A stretch of 54,118 nucleotides of DNA from Allomyces macrogynus ATCC 38327. Its lineage: Eukaryota; Blastocladiomycota; Blastocladiomycetes; Blastocladiales; Blastocladiaceae. The position numbers and the translations under genes were made by a program. The notes below the pieces were generated by a model. The model saw only the letters and a program-made list of their open reading frames with translations. It ran no database searches and was not told where the DNA came from. The stretch covers positions 1,538,963-1,593,080 of the forward strand of contig GG745333.1 of the NCBI GenBank assembly GCA_000151295.1, written 5' to 3'. Below, piece by piece: positions 1 through 10,556 of the stretch. Numbering within the stretch: position 1 is the first letter of the stretch; each line of letters begins with the position of its first letter.

Positions 1-1385
1 TTTTGCGTCGCGCCAAATTTGTGTGTCGCCGATGTCGGCGGTGCCGGGGACTGGTGGCAAGTTTGTGGATGTACGGCTGAATACGACGATGAAGGATGGG
101 TGGGTCGCGGTCGGGATTGGCGCGAGCATGGCGAGCGCCGACTGCTTGGTCCGTCAAGTCTCTCTCTCTGCCCTTTGTGTTGATGCTGCTTGGAACAACT
201 GACCACGGCCCCCATTCCCATTTCGCTCTCCACAAGATGGCCTGGCGTGAGTCCGGCCGGCCGCTGGGTCGTTTCGCGGCGGTACTCGACCGGCCGTGTG
301 ACTCCGCGCGTCGCCCCCACGCAATCCGTCCGGATCATCTCCAGCACCGCCGACTCGGTCACGATTCGCCGTCCCGCTGCGTTCTCGACCGACGCGCAGC
401 ACGACCAGTCGTTCCAGGATACCGCACAGACGTTTATCTGGGCGGTCGCCGACGGCTGCGCCGCGTCGGCGAGCAGTCTCGGGAAGCACCAAGACGAGGG
501 TGTGTTTTCGTACAATGCGCTGGTGGCTGACGGGAGTGCAGCGGTCGTTGGGGTCGGCGCGATCGCGTTGCGATGCTGATTGCACACGGCGTGTTGATGG
601 CGGTCGCGTGGTCGGTGGTGTCGTTTATGGGGTATGTTGCGGTCTCCTTTCAGGCTTCCGATCGCTGGTCGGGCTGACGTCTGCTTGTGCAGGATCTACG
701 CGGCGCCGTTACTCAAGAACATCCGGCCCAAGACCTGGTTCCCGCTCCACCGCGCGCTGCTGTCGCTCGTCGTAGTCCTGACCCTGATCGCATTCGCCAT
801 CGCCGTTGCCGCCACTGACAGCGCGCATTTTTCCTCGACGCACGGCGCGCTCGGCTTGGCCGTCGTGGTCCTGAGCGTTATACAGGCCCTGCTCGTTGTT
901 GCCATTGACAAGTGATTTGACCCGACTCGGACCCGCGCGCCGTGGCACGATAAACTCCACTGGTTTATGGGATATATTGTGGCCGTGCTGGCGCCCGCGA
1001 ATGTGGTCCTGGGCCATCTGGCGATCGAGTCGGCGACGTGGGTGTTGGCGCTGAATGGCGTCGTGGTTGGCGCGGCGGTGGGGGTGTTTGTCTGGACGCA
1101 GGTCAAGATCGGGCAGGCAAGTACTTGCGGCTCAAGTTACGTGTGAACTGTGAAGGTAGAACTGATGCCACGACGCGATTGTCGCAACACGAGCCCGACG
1201 CGCCACACCTGCACATGCCGCCCGTGCGCAGTTCCGCCGAGATCGTGGCTGCAGCAGCCGTACTGGTCAGCAAGAACAACGTCCCGGAACGGCCAGCGAC
1301 ACCAACAGCACCGTCCATGCACTCGCACGGCGCCGGTCATGACGCGCCGCGTGAGCCGGATCTTGGGTATTGCCGCTCGTTTTTT
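1..1385 (+). pseudogene. DOMON-cytochrome b561 membrane protein, 5'-truncated, frame disrupted
   Basis: This family pairs an extracellular heme-binding DOMON domain with a cytochrome b561 transmembrane electron-transfer core. DOMON-like sequence lies at 2-148 (GWVAVGIGASM) and about 238-560 (STGRVTPRVA, then FIWAVADG and HQDEG). The b561 part has a first helix at 573-631 (AHGVLMAVAW), a GTATGT...AG intron at 632-692, helices with WFPLHR from 693, and a last part with HDKLHWFMGY and VVLGHLA up to about 1110. A further intron near 1113-1149 may lead into a hydrophilic tail whose end I cannot fix. Three faults are visible. The only plausible intron at 149-236 does not keep frame. The frame slips by one base near 566-572. 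An in-frame TGA sits at 913-915. The 5' end lies outside the window. It is either a decaying paralogue or a poorly sequenced contig edge. Confidence 0.6.
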
Positions 1386-1555
1386 GGTGAGCGCACACTG
1401 TATCTTTCCACCAGTTTGCCGTTCATTTTGCATGATTGGTTGCCCGTTTTGTTCTGTTTGTCAATAATCGAACACAGGCGTTTTCACGCTCGGTTCGCTC
1501 CAACGCACGCACACGAGCCAGGCATCAGGTATATATTTCCACACGCCTGCGCGAC

Positions 1556-3792
1556 TCACCCGAGCGGCGGCGGCAATGGCGGCGTCGGCGGTGGCGGCCA
1601 TGGCGGATCGGCCTGGTAAAACAGGACATACGCGTCGGTCGCCCAGTTCCCTGGTTCAACTTGCAACACGGTCGAATCGTTGGCCTTGAACCACCGATCG
1701 CCCGAACGGCGCACCGTCGCCGTGTAGTGGCCCATGGCCAGCGACCCGTAGTGCTGTACGACGGCGACGAGCTTGTAGGTGGCCGGGACAGGAGCTACGC
1801 CACGTCGGAGAGCGGTCAGCGGCGCGTGGGGCACGCGGTGGAAAAAGTGCGTACCGGTCGCGGCAACCGACAAGTCGAGGTGATCCACGGGAAAATCGAC
1901 GGGGACCGACAGTTTCGCGCGCAGCGACGCGAACCGCTTCAAGTGCACGACGAGCACGGGCGGCGCGCGGTGCACCTGGAGTCGCTTGCTCGATCGCTCA
2001 CGGCGCTGACACCTGCGTTCCACACCGTCAGTCAGTGTCATATTCCAGTGTCAGGCGACTCGGAGTAAGACACGCACCTCGGGCAATGGTACCACTCGTT
2101 CGGATCCAACTCCTCGTCCCTTGCAAACTCGCGCAAGCAATCCTCGAGCGCGACTGGCGCCAACACGGGCCTCCCATACAACCCGTTCCTCCCTCCTCCC
2201 GGCTCCTGCGGCTCCCTCCTCACGACCAACGGCACCGACAAGTCCCAGAACACGTCGAACGTGACTGATTTCTGCCCGCAGGCGAGGCACGTAATCGTTG
2301 ACTGCAACTGGCCCGCAAACAAGTCGCCGACCGCCGATGCCGATCGGTGCTGGTACTTGGCCCAGGCGACGCACGCCTTGAGATGCGGTGGGAGCGCGTC
2401 CTCGTCGCGCTCGGCCACAGCAAAGTGCGCGAGGTACCGCACGCGCGCGAGGTCGGTTGCGAGACCGTCGAGTAAGAAGCGCAGGAATTCTTGCGCGTCC
2501 TGTTGACTAAGTGGAACCCGCTCGTCTGTCGGCCGTCATCAAATAGAGCAAGAGAATGGAGGAACATACTCGTAGCCCTGGAAATGCGGCGCCCACCGCT
2601 CCACTTCCCTCTTGAAAGCGCGCGGACTCACCGCTCCCCTCGCCGCATGCATCTCGCGCAACAGACTCGCCAACGCCAACGCCAACTGACCCTTCGTATC
2701 CGAATACGGATTCAAATCCGCGTCCTCAATCCCGAGCAAGTAATTGGCCAGGACATCCACTGACGCGAGTCCCTGCAGTGCCGCGGCCATATAACACGTG
2801 TTCCCGATATTCGCGAGCCCGATCAAAGCCATATCGCCCGTGCCCGCATACTGTTCCAAGTTCACGGGCGGCGGCGGTGGCGCGCGCATCAGCTGGTCGA
2901 GCGTCAGCACGACCGACTCGCGCACGGGCGCCGTGTGCCCGCCGAGTAAATAGGATAGCGGCGTGTGCGACGTGCGCGGCGAGACGACCAACGCGTGGTC
3001 CTTCCCGCTCGCGATCGGCGGTAACGGCGCAGTGACGAGCGATGCCAAAGATACGGTCGGTGACATGATCACGGCCCGCGCAAGGGGTTCCCGGACAGCG
3101 GCGGACGTGACGCGCGCACACGCGATCGCGGCAGCGGCAGCTGTCGCGTCCGAAGATGCGGGGACATGTCGCGCGAGTCGTGCTGTCGAGAGTGCGGATG
3201 CCGGGCGCGTGGAGGAGGCCGAGGTCCCGGAAACGGGGGTCGCGAGGTACGGCGCGGTTGGGCGGGCCGACGAGGGGACGAACGAGCGTGCTGAAAAGGC
3301 AATCCGGCCGAGTTTCGGGCTGCGGAGCGCCGGCGCGTGCGTCGCGGTGGTGGGGGGTGGAGGTGGCGGCGCGACGGGGCGTGCGCCTTTCGCGGTTCGG
3401 AGCGACGCGCGAGGTGGTGAGAAGGCGCTGGAGAGCGAGAGCAGGCGGCGTGGTGCGGGTGCAGCGGCCCCGGATGGTTGTGGTGATGCAACAGCGGCGG
3501 GGGCCTTTGCCCGGCGCGAGCCGGCCTTGGCAGCGGCGGAAGGCGGCATCTTCCACGATGTCGATGGTGCAGCAGATGGGCGCGGTCGCGCAGAAGAAGG
3601 CATGGTGCGCGACGGCGGCGCGGCGGCTGTTTGCTGGCGAAGCTGGCGATGCTGTCGGCGGTAGTTGCTGGCGTCGTCGTCCTCGATGCAAGTGGTGGTG
3701 CGTCGTCGTCGTCGTGCTGTCGATGTGTGCGCACGGTGGTGCTGCGGTGGGGCGCGTGGGACCATGGCCGATACTTGTGGCACGCTGGTCAC
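1556..3792 (-). CDS. Ubiquitin carboxyl-terminal hydrolase (USP/UBP family)
   Basis: Cysteine protease of the USP family that removes ubiquitin from proteins. Three exons join in frame: 3792-2570, 2506-2078 and 2012-1556 (introns of 63 and 65 nt, donors GTATGT and GTGCGT), about 702 residues. The Cys box NIGNTCYMAAALQ lies after a disordered Ser/Pro/Ala-rich N-terminus of about 280 residues. The junction of exons 1 and 2 rebuilds the QQDAQEFL motif, which strongly supports that splice. CLACG and CPRC form the usual zinc-ribbon pair, and the second intron splits the CPRC codons. The His box (GHYTATVR, then the NDS catalytic Asn/Asp region) is near the C-terminus, followed by a Pro-rich tail. 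The start is uncertain because the N-terminus is low complexity. The gene is divergent from the SH3 protein and converges on the b561 gene. Confidence 0.9.
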
Positions 3793-4018
3793 AGTAGTTG
3801 AACGCGAGGCAGCCGAGCTCTGTTGGCCAAGCAGGCGTCGCCACCGCCACAGTTCGCCACCGCCAACCCAACATGACCGCGCCGTTCATGCACAACCTGC
3901 TCGACTTTCACGACGACGACTTTCACGACGACGACGACGACGGCAGCACGGCGCTCCCGCCCAGTCCAGCACGACTTTCGGCCCCCGCGCCGCCGCGCCG
4001 GCCGCGACGCGCGCAAGC

Positions 4019-6106
4019 ATGATGCCCAACGCAACCAACAACCACCAGCCGGACGGAGCAAGAACGCCCTGCGAACGACGCAATCATGTCAACTTGCCGC
4101 CGGCATTACCCAGTGCCGGCCCTGTGCGCCCACCAGCCCGGCATCGATCCGACGCGTTCCCGGCCCCGAGGAGGCGAGCGACACGCCGGCATCGCCGCGC
4201 TGGTCTCGCCGCTGTCCTGGTCCTGGCAGCACTCGCTGTGATCCTCGCACCATCTGCAGCCGCGCAAGACTCGCAACAACCGACATGCATCCAACTGCCA
4301 AGTGCCATCTGCAAGTACCCGCCACGACCGGCCCATGCATCGCCCAGCACCGCTGCTTCGGCCCGTGCCGCGTCCGGTGCGACCACCCCGTCCCTGACCG
4401 CCGACGACCCGCCAACCGTCTGCATCCCGTCTTCATCCAACGCGAACGCTTCGACCGTCGACTCGCTCGTCACGTCGACCCTCGCATCGCTACGGTCGGC
4501 CATTTCCGCGCAGGTCCCACCCGGCATCAACCCCGACGCCGTCCTCCCGCGATTACGGTTCGCCACGTCGCTCGCGTGCCTGCAAGCCGCCTACACGCTC
4601 GCGCACGTCAGTGACCCGGATACCACCACTGGCTCCATCTGCGCGCCTGCACCCGCAGCCGATGCTCGCGCACGGCTCTGCGCGGCGTTCACGGCGTCGG
4701 CGTTGGAGACCGTTGCCGACTTGGCGCCCAACGCCGACGCCTGGCACCGCACGCCGATTTGGGAAAAGTCGGCGTTTACCCCCGCGCTCGACGGGGTGTG
4801 CACGTCTCCATTGGACTTGACGGCAGCGTTTCGCGGGTCGGGGGATGCCGGTGGCGACGGGTGGACGGCGCCGAGAGTCCTGGACGCGGTGGTGACGTCG
4901 GTGCTGGTGAAAACTGTAGGACTGGTCGTCGAAAGCGAATCCCACGCGTGCGGATTACCAGCCGCAAACGAGGGAGATGTCACGACCGACCGCACGCGGC
5001 TGTGCGCGCACGCGTGCGCGAGCGAGGTCTGTGCGGCAACGGCCACGGCGACGGTGGCCGTGACGTGGCGATGGATCGCGTGTGGGATCGCTGGTGCCGC
5101 GCTCTTGATGCTGGTCGTCACCTGGCGCATCTGGGCGCATCGGCGGGACAAGTCCCCCGCGGCCGCCGTGAATGATGGCGTGGACGGCACGTATTTCGGG
5201 TGCTGGTACCTCGTCAACGCTGTACGCCGTGCCTGGAAGCCGAAGTGGTGGGGGTTCTGGCGTGCGAGGGTGGCAGAGGATCGGTTACGTGCACACCGTG
5301 CGGCGGCGTTGGCAGCGGCACGCGCGGTCCCGCCGCCGACAGTCGCGCCGATGAACGCGGTGAGCGTGCCCGTGTTCCCGCCAAGTACCAGCTCCAGCAG
5401 CGGTTCCAGTCGCGCTGTGCGGTTACGTCGGCGCGCGACCACCTCCGACTCGACCAAGTCGACCGCATCCCCACCGGTCCAGCCATGGACGATGCTCTCC
5501 AATCTCGGGTCCCCGTCGGTCGCGCAATTCGCGTACATGGCCGTGCTTCCCGACGAACTCGACCTGCACGTCGGCGACCTGGTGCTCGTGCACGAGGCGT
5601 TTGCCGACGACTGGGCACTCGCATCGCACTTGGGTACAGGACACGTAGGGGTCGTCCCATTGCCGTGCCTCCGGCCGTGGTCCGATATGCGCGTGTGCCG
5701 CGTGCTCTTACCGACCAACTTGGCAGACACGTCGCGCATGTGGACCAATATCACGTCGGCCCCCGCTGACGCACAGCCGACGGCTACCGTGGCCGGTTCT
5801 GGATGCCCGCCACCGACTCCGGCCACACCGATGCCGCCGGTCCCCTCGGCACCCGCGGCGGTGGTGCCGCGCACGCCTATCCGGTCAGCGTCGGCGAATG
5901 TCGTGTACCCACCCACACCGACCTCACCTCGACCACTACCGTTCACGGCCCACTCGCCCGCAGGGTCGTCCGTGTCGTCGTTGCGCGGTATTGGCGCGTC
6001 GGCGCCCGTGATCCCACGCCGCCGCGCGGCCGATTCGCTCACCTACGACGCAAGGCAGTTCCCGCCGTTTGGCGGCGTCGTGCGCGCGAGTGACGGCGCC
6101 GCCTGA
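4019..6106 (+). CDS. Single-pass membrane protein with cysteine-bearing ectodomain and C-terminal SH3 domain
   Basis: Single-exon gene of about 695 residues from the ATG at 4019. The frame is open further upstream, but that part is Arg-rich and overlaps the neighbouring promoter region. A hydrophobic stretch near residues 60-80 (LAAVLVLAALAVILAP) ending at an Ala-rich site looks like a signal peptide after a long basic lead. The ectodomain of about 280 residues carries scattered cysteines. A second helix (WIACGIAGAALLMLVV) is followed by a basic, Trp-rich juxtamembrane segment. An SH3-like domain follows (AYMAVLPDELDLHVGDLVLV...DDWALA...GVVPLPCL). The tail is rich in Pro, Ser and Thr. The layout resembles fungal membrane scaffolds that link the cell surface to cortical signalling. 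No specific orthologue is recognised. Confidence 0.8.
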   Translation: MMPNATNNHQPDGARTPCERRNHVNLPPALPSAGPVRPPARHRSDAFPAPRRRATRRHRRAGLAAVLVLAALAVILAPSAAAQDSQQPTCIQLPSAICKYPPRPAHASPSTAASARAASGATTPSLTADDPPTVCIPSSSNANASTVDSLVTSTLASLRSAISAQVPPGINPDAVLPRLRFATSLACLQAAYTLAHVSDPDTTTGSICAPAPAADARARLCAAFTASALETVADLAPNADAWHRTPIWEKSAFTPALDGVCTSPLDLTAAFRGSGDAGGDGWTAPRVLDAVVTSVLVKTVGLVVESESHACGLPAANEGDVTTDRTRLCAHACASEVCAATATATVAVTWRWIACGIAGAALLMLVVTWRIWAHRRDKSPAAAVNDGVDGTYFGCWYLVNAVRRAWKPKWWGFWRARVAEDRLRAHRAAALAAARAVPPPTVAPMNAVSVPVFPPSTSSSSGSSRAVRLRRRATTSDSTKSTASPPVQPWTMLSNLGSPSVAQFAYMAVLPDELDLHVGDLVLVHEAFADDWALASHLGTGHVGVVPLPCLRPWSDMRVCRVLLPTNLADTSRMWTNITSAPADAQPTATVAGSGCPPPTPATPMPPVPSAPAAVVPRTPIRSASANVVYPPTPTSPRPLPFTAHSPAGSSVSSLRGIGASAPVIPRRRAADSLTYDARQFPPFGGVVRASDGAA

Positions 6107-6178
6107 GACGAGATTGAGACAACCGCCGCTAGCTGAAGATTAGGCGCGGGCGTGTGATATCAGATATATATTGTTTTG

Positions 6179-7018
6179 CTACAGGTCAATCGCATTGATA
6201 TCGCTTGATGCTGGTGCACTGGCGCTCGGTTGTTGCGCGACCGCCGTACTGGGCACGACGGTATCGTTTTCGCCAGCAAAGATGCGGTACTTTGCCGGGT
6301 ACCCGAGCTGGATCGAGAGCAGGTCCTGGATCCCGCCGACCAGCAGGCCCGTGACGGTGCCGTAGATAAGCGTGCGTTGCACAGATGCGCGCGGAAGCCG
6401 GTCTGTTCCAAAAATCCAGTGTTAGTAACTGCCGATCCACGGCAAGCCATAGACAAGAACTCCCGTACACGCAACCGCAAACGTTGTCGCCGTCGCCACC
6501 CCCGCCGCCGTCGCACTCCACAAATCGTCCTTCCCCCTCGCCAAATCCAATCCGGTCTCGACCGCTGCAAACAGCCCCACCACTACCCCCAACCTACCCG
6601 CATACACGGTTCCGCGCTTCACGGCGCCCCACATCGACCGGTAATTCTTGGCCTTGTGGTAGAAATACCAGCCCTGGACCGTCACTGGCAACTTGTGCGC
6701 GTTTTCCGCCAAGAACTGCAACCCGGCATGCTGGGCGCCCAGCGCGCCGCCGAGGAGGAAACCCCAGAACATGCCGAGACCCGTGAAGGTGGAGAAGCGC
6801 GCGAGTTCAGGGGGTGCGGGCGGGCCGCGCAGGGAGGCCGCGGTGGCCGCGGCGGAGACGGGGTCGACACCGGACCGCAGCAGGGCGAGGCGCGCGCGGT
6901 CGGGGGTCCATGTGAAGTACTCGTGGATCTCGGCGCGGACTTGTGGCCAGGTGCGTGGCGGTTGCGCCGGGGTTGGGATGGCTGCGGGAGCGGGTGGTGG
7001 CGAGGCGAGGAAGGACAT
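6179..7018 (-). CDS. TIMMDC1/Tim17-family-like mitochondrial inner-membrane protein
   Basis: Two exons, 7018-6469 and 6402-6179, join across a 66-nt intron containing a perfect TACTAAC branch site, giving about 257 residues. An alternative ATG at 7099 would add 27 residues. The core has four Gly/Ala-rich helices typical of the Tim17/22/23 superfamily: FWGFLLGGALGAQ, GRLGVVVGLFAAVET, an RGKDDLWSATAAG segment, and GTVTGLLVGGIQDLL. The order and spacing (including a Tyr/His-rich linker and the K/R-D-D/A-L turn before helix 3) resemble TIMMDC1, an assembly factor for respiratory complex I, more than the import channel proteins. The assignment to TIMMDC1 is an inference from memory of that family. 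The gene is divergent from DNMT2, 316 bp away. Confidence 0.65.
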
Positions 7019-7334
7019 GACCGATTCCAAAGTCAGGATCAGGGCAAGAATCAGGTCATGCGCGTGGACTGCAGCTAGTCGTTGTTGGAATTTGGGCACT
7101 GATCTTGCTGGAGCGGGTCGGCACAGTTAATGGCCGGTCAGGCAGCAACAGAACAGCAAACGAGCAGGGCGATCAGGGCATGCGGCAGTGACGCGGAGTG
7201 GCGCGGCTAAGTGCCACGCCAAGAGCGACGCCCCACCAGCTGGCCAACTGCTCTAACTGACCAACTTGCTGGCACACGCGAGTTAATTGCTTCTTACTCC
7301 TTTCGACCCGCAACAACGCTGCAACAGACGCAAG

Positions 7335-8902
7335 ATGACCCAAGCAACAGCACCCGCAACGGCCTCACCGGCAACCCGCCCCGCCGTGCGCGCCATCGAG
7401 TTCTTTTCCGGGATCGGCGGCCTTGTCAGTACTCTCCCTACGCTCGACCAACATTCCACGAATTCGACACTCATCCGCGACACCTGTCGGTGGACAACCT
7501 GCCTTAGCACTACGGGTTCACCTACGCACGAGTGCCCGGCACCGTGGTCGCGGCCTTCGACGTGAACGCCGTGGCGAACCAGTGCTACGCGCACAACTTC
7601 CCGAGCACGCCCGTGTCGACGGCGTCGATTGAGCACTTGACCACACAAGATCTGGTTAAATTGAATGCCGACGCGTGGTTCCTTTCGCCACCGTGCCAGC
7701 CGTTTACGCGCGGGTCCGTCTGTACCCACTTATTGCCCGCCCTTTTCTCCCTGCTCACACTCCGCGATCCACACATAGCGGCAAGGGCCTCGACCACGCC
7801 GACGCGCGCTCCCGCGGCCTCCTGCACCTCACATCCCTCGTGACCACGTCCCGCCACCCGCCGCGCTACGTGTTTCTTGAAAACGTCAAGAACTTTGAGA
7901 CGTCCGAGTGCCGTCGCATTCTCGTGAACGCTCTTGCTGCGCGCGGATTTGAAATTGCCGAGTGTCTCTTGGAACCGACGGCGTTGGGGGTTCCGAACTC
8001 GCGGTTGCGGTATTACTTGCTGGCGCGGCGCAGAAAGGACGGGGATGGGGAGGTGGAGAAAGAGGGACAGACGGTGGGGGCGTATTCGGACCGCGGCGTG
8101 GTGCAGACGGCGTGGCCCGTACGGTTTGAAGTGACCCGGGAGGAAAGTGGCGAAGAGGTCGCGGGCGCTGTTGGGGAGGAGGTGGAAACGGCGGGTGACA
8201 AGCAGGCGGCCACGGCCGACGACACGAGGTCCGCGACAGTGGACACGGACGCGAAAGACGCGGTGGAGGCGCCTATGGATGCAGGTGTAGATGTGGACGA
8301 CCCGCTACGATCGGCCACCACGACTCCAGCCGTCCCGGTCGACCCGATCGCCAAGTACCTCGATGCTCAACCCGACCCAGCGTGCGCGGTCCCGGAACCG
8401 TGGATCCGCCAGTCCAAGAAATTCATTTTCGGTACGCTGATCCTCCCCTCCCTTCCCATCCCGCACCTCCGACCCCATCTCACCACCCTCCCAAACAGAC
8501 ATCGTCTCCGACCGTGGCGCGCGGTCGGCCACCTTCACCAAAGGCTACGGCTCCAAGCACGTCTTCGGGTCCGGCCCGTTCCTCGCGTCGGTCCCCGAAT
8601 CCCAGCTCACCAAGGACGTGCTCGGCAACGTCGAGTCGGTGCTTGCGCTTAAACCGCGCTTCTTTTCACCGACTGAAGTCGCTCGACTACACTGCTTCCC
8701 TGCGGAGATGACGTTCCCGCTGGGGGTCACGAAGGCGCAGCAGTACCGGCTGTTGGGCAATTCGTTGAATGTCAAGGTGGTCGGAGAGTTGATGAAGGTG
8801 TTGTTTGCCGAGGAGGGCGAGGTGCAGCCTGACAGCGGCGCGGAGGAGGTGGAGAGCACGGTTGACGTCACGGAGAGCAAGGTGGACAAGAAGGAGCGGT
8901 AA
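7335..8902 (+). CDS. DNMT2-type tRNA (cytosine-38-C5) methyltransferase
   Basis: Four exons, 7335-7424, 7508-7713, 7779-8431 and 8499-8902, join in frame to about 450 residues. Motif I (EFFSGIGGL) is split by intron 1. The catalytic loop reads SPPCQPFTR, motif VI gives ENVKNFE, and motif VIII reads GVPNSRLRYYLL. The C-terminal motif (QYRLLGNSLNVKVV) is diagnostic of the DNMT2 branch, which methylates C38 of tRNA-Asp and related tRNAs. Two oddities stand out. An acidic, repetitive insert of roughly 85 residues lies between the core and the target-recognition region. The normally conserved CFT tripeptide of this family reads TFT here (SATFTKGYGS). A short Lys/Glu/Val-rich tail follows the fold. 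Confidence 0.93.
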
Positions 8903-8903
8903 G

Positions 8904-8909
8904 AATAAA
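8904..8909 (+). promoter_or_regulatory. Polyadenylation signal candidate (AATAAA)
   Basis: A canonical AATAAA hexamer begins two bases after the DNMT2 stop codon. It is close to the stop, so it may be one of several signals or incidental. Confidence 0.35.
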
Positions 8910-9049
8910 GAGCGTGGATGCATTATGGATGAATCAGGGGGGTGGGCTGGGTGTACATGCAATGCCGCCGTAGCGCGAATAATGAGGGGTGTGGAGAGAA
9001 AACAACAAACGAGACAAGTCGCTCCAACCTCGCTCAAGTCCACACTGTC

Positions 9050-10122
9050 CTAACGAGTCGTCTCACGCGCAGCCCGCACCGCTGCACTCGTCGCGGGCGG
9101 CCCCATCACTTTTGTCGTCGTCGCTGCGGCGTCGCACGCAACCGGGTACCACTTGGCCTCGGCGACACCGCCGATCGCAGTCACGGAGTTCGGGAACCCG
9201 GCTTGCACCACGTTCAGGTTACTCTGGCGGCATTCTATTTGGGCGGAGGAGGCTGAACACTCCGCGCTCCGCCAGTTGGAGGGAAGGTAGAGAACGTACG
9301 AGCGCAAATATAGGCGACGCGGTAGGTGCGGCAAACAAACGTCCGGTTCGCGCCCGTGTAGCACGCGCGCAGGCACGATCCGCATGGTGCAGCGGCGGAT
9401 GCGTCCATGGATGACTACCGCGACGAAAAAGTCAGGATCTGAGTTCATACGCGAGTGAACGTCGTTGATGGATCTGCGTACCACAGCGACCGCGGGTAGC
9501 GTCGCAGCACTTTCTGGCGATGCCGTCGACGCGGGGCACGCGGACGTACCAGGCACTAGCGCATTCAACACATCCAATACAGATCAATCCTCACCCTCCC
9601 AACGCAGCGGCAAGATGGGAACGCACGCGCTGCTGTTCCGACTTGTGATGGGTCAAAGTACGACGCAAATCCGGCGCGCGCAGCCGAGGAGCGCACGGCG
9701 GCCTCGACCATGGGCCGCACCGCGGGCTTGGCGGACGGGACCTGTGGTGCTTGGACAATGCGGCGCGGCGCCGCCACTGCCGCAGCCTTGGCGACAGGGC
9801 GTGTGGCTGATTTGGCGGAAGAAGGTGCGACGTGCACCACTTTGACGACGCGGCGCGGCTGTGCCAGCTTGGGTACAGTATGCGGAACGGTCTTAACGGT
9901 CCGTCGGGTCGTTAGTGCGGGGGGTGAGGCAGCGCGCACGACCTTGACAACACGTCGAGCGGCAGCAGCGGGAGGACGCTTGAAAACGGTGCGAGGTGCG
10001 GTGGTCGCGGGCATGGCTGCGGCGACAGCGGCCAGGAAAACGACGGCAATGGCGGCAACTGCGACGAACAGCGCCAGCAGGGCTGGCGGGCAGCGCGAGC
10101 GCGGACGGTAGATGAAAGGCAT
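9050..10122 (-). CDS. Secreted cysteine-bearing protein, probable double-psi-beta-barrel (RlpA/expansin-like) domain
   Basis: The ATG at 10122 opens a good signal sequence (LLALFVAVAAIAVVFLAAVAAA). A repetitive Lys/Arg/Val/Ala/Pro-rich stalk of about 120 residues follows, in which RRVVKVV-like units recur. The first exon then reads GFASYFDPSQ, like the start of an RlpA or expansin barrel. Further down, one frame gives CGSCLRACYTG, and the last exon gives NLNVVQAGFPNSV followed by KWYPVACD, which resembles the end of such barrels. Between about 9605 and 9230 the chain must cross two or three introns that I could not place uniquely, so internal boundaries are approximate. Such proteins act at the cell wall or as secreted inhibitors. 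This function is inferred only from fold resemblance. Confidence 0.5.
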
Positions 10123-10556
10123 GGCCGAGAGCTGGCGTGTCGAGGGTCGTTGAGATCGCTTGAGTGGTTTGCAGCAAGTTGATGAGGGAGGAGAGAAGCG
10201 CGTCGGGGAGGGTTCTGGAAATCGACCAGTCCTCGGCGAGAATGAGAGCGGCGCGACGAGAAAATGCAGAAACGACGGAGATAAACGGAGTTTGATCACG
10301 ACATGTGGGGTGAGAGACGTACGCGAGACGCGCCGCGAATTGGCATGCCGCATGCACGCCTCGTAGTTTTTCTTCGGCTCGGCCATCCTCATCGTCGTCC
10401 ACAAGTTGGCGCTGCTGCTACCGGCACCAACACAGACCCCCCAATCCCGTCAGAATCTGCCGCATCGCGCTGCCCACGACCTCCCACACTATCTCCACCC
10501 CACCAAACCGACCCCACCACCAGAACCCGCACCACCAACATCTACCACCAACCGCC
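10123..10556. promoter_or_regulatory. Divergent intergenic region, 434 bp
   Basis: Lies between the starts of the secreted barrel-like gene (minus) and the DPY30-motif gene (plus). Both promoters must be here. The right half is C/A-rich with many CCACC and CCAACC runs. No clear TATA box or coding segment is seen. Confidence 0.4.

Noticed and set aside
3665..4018. N-terminal extension of the SH3 membrane protein
   Set aside because: Open frame but Arg-rich and overlapping the start of the divergent ubiquitin protease. Starting at 4019 gives a better signal-anchor architecture.
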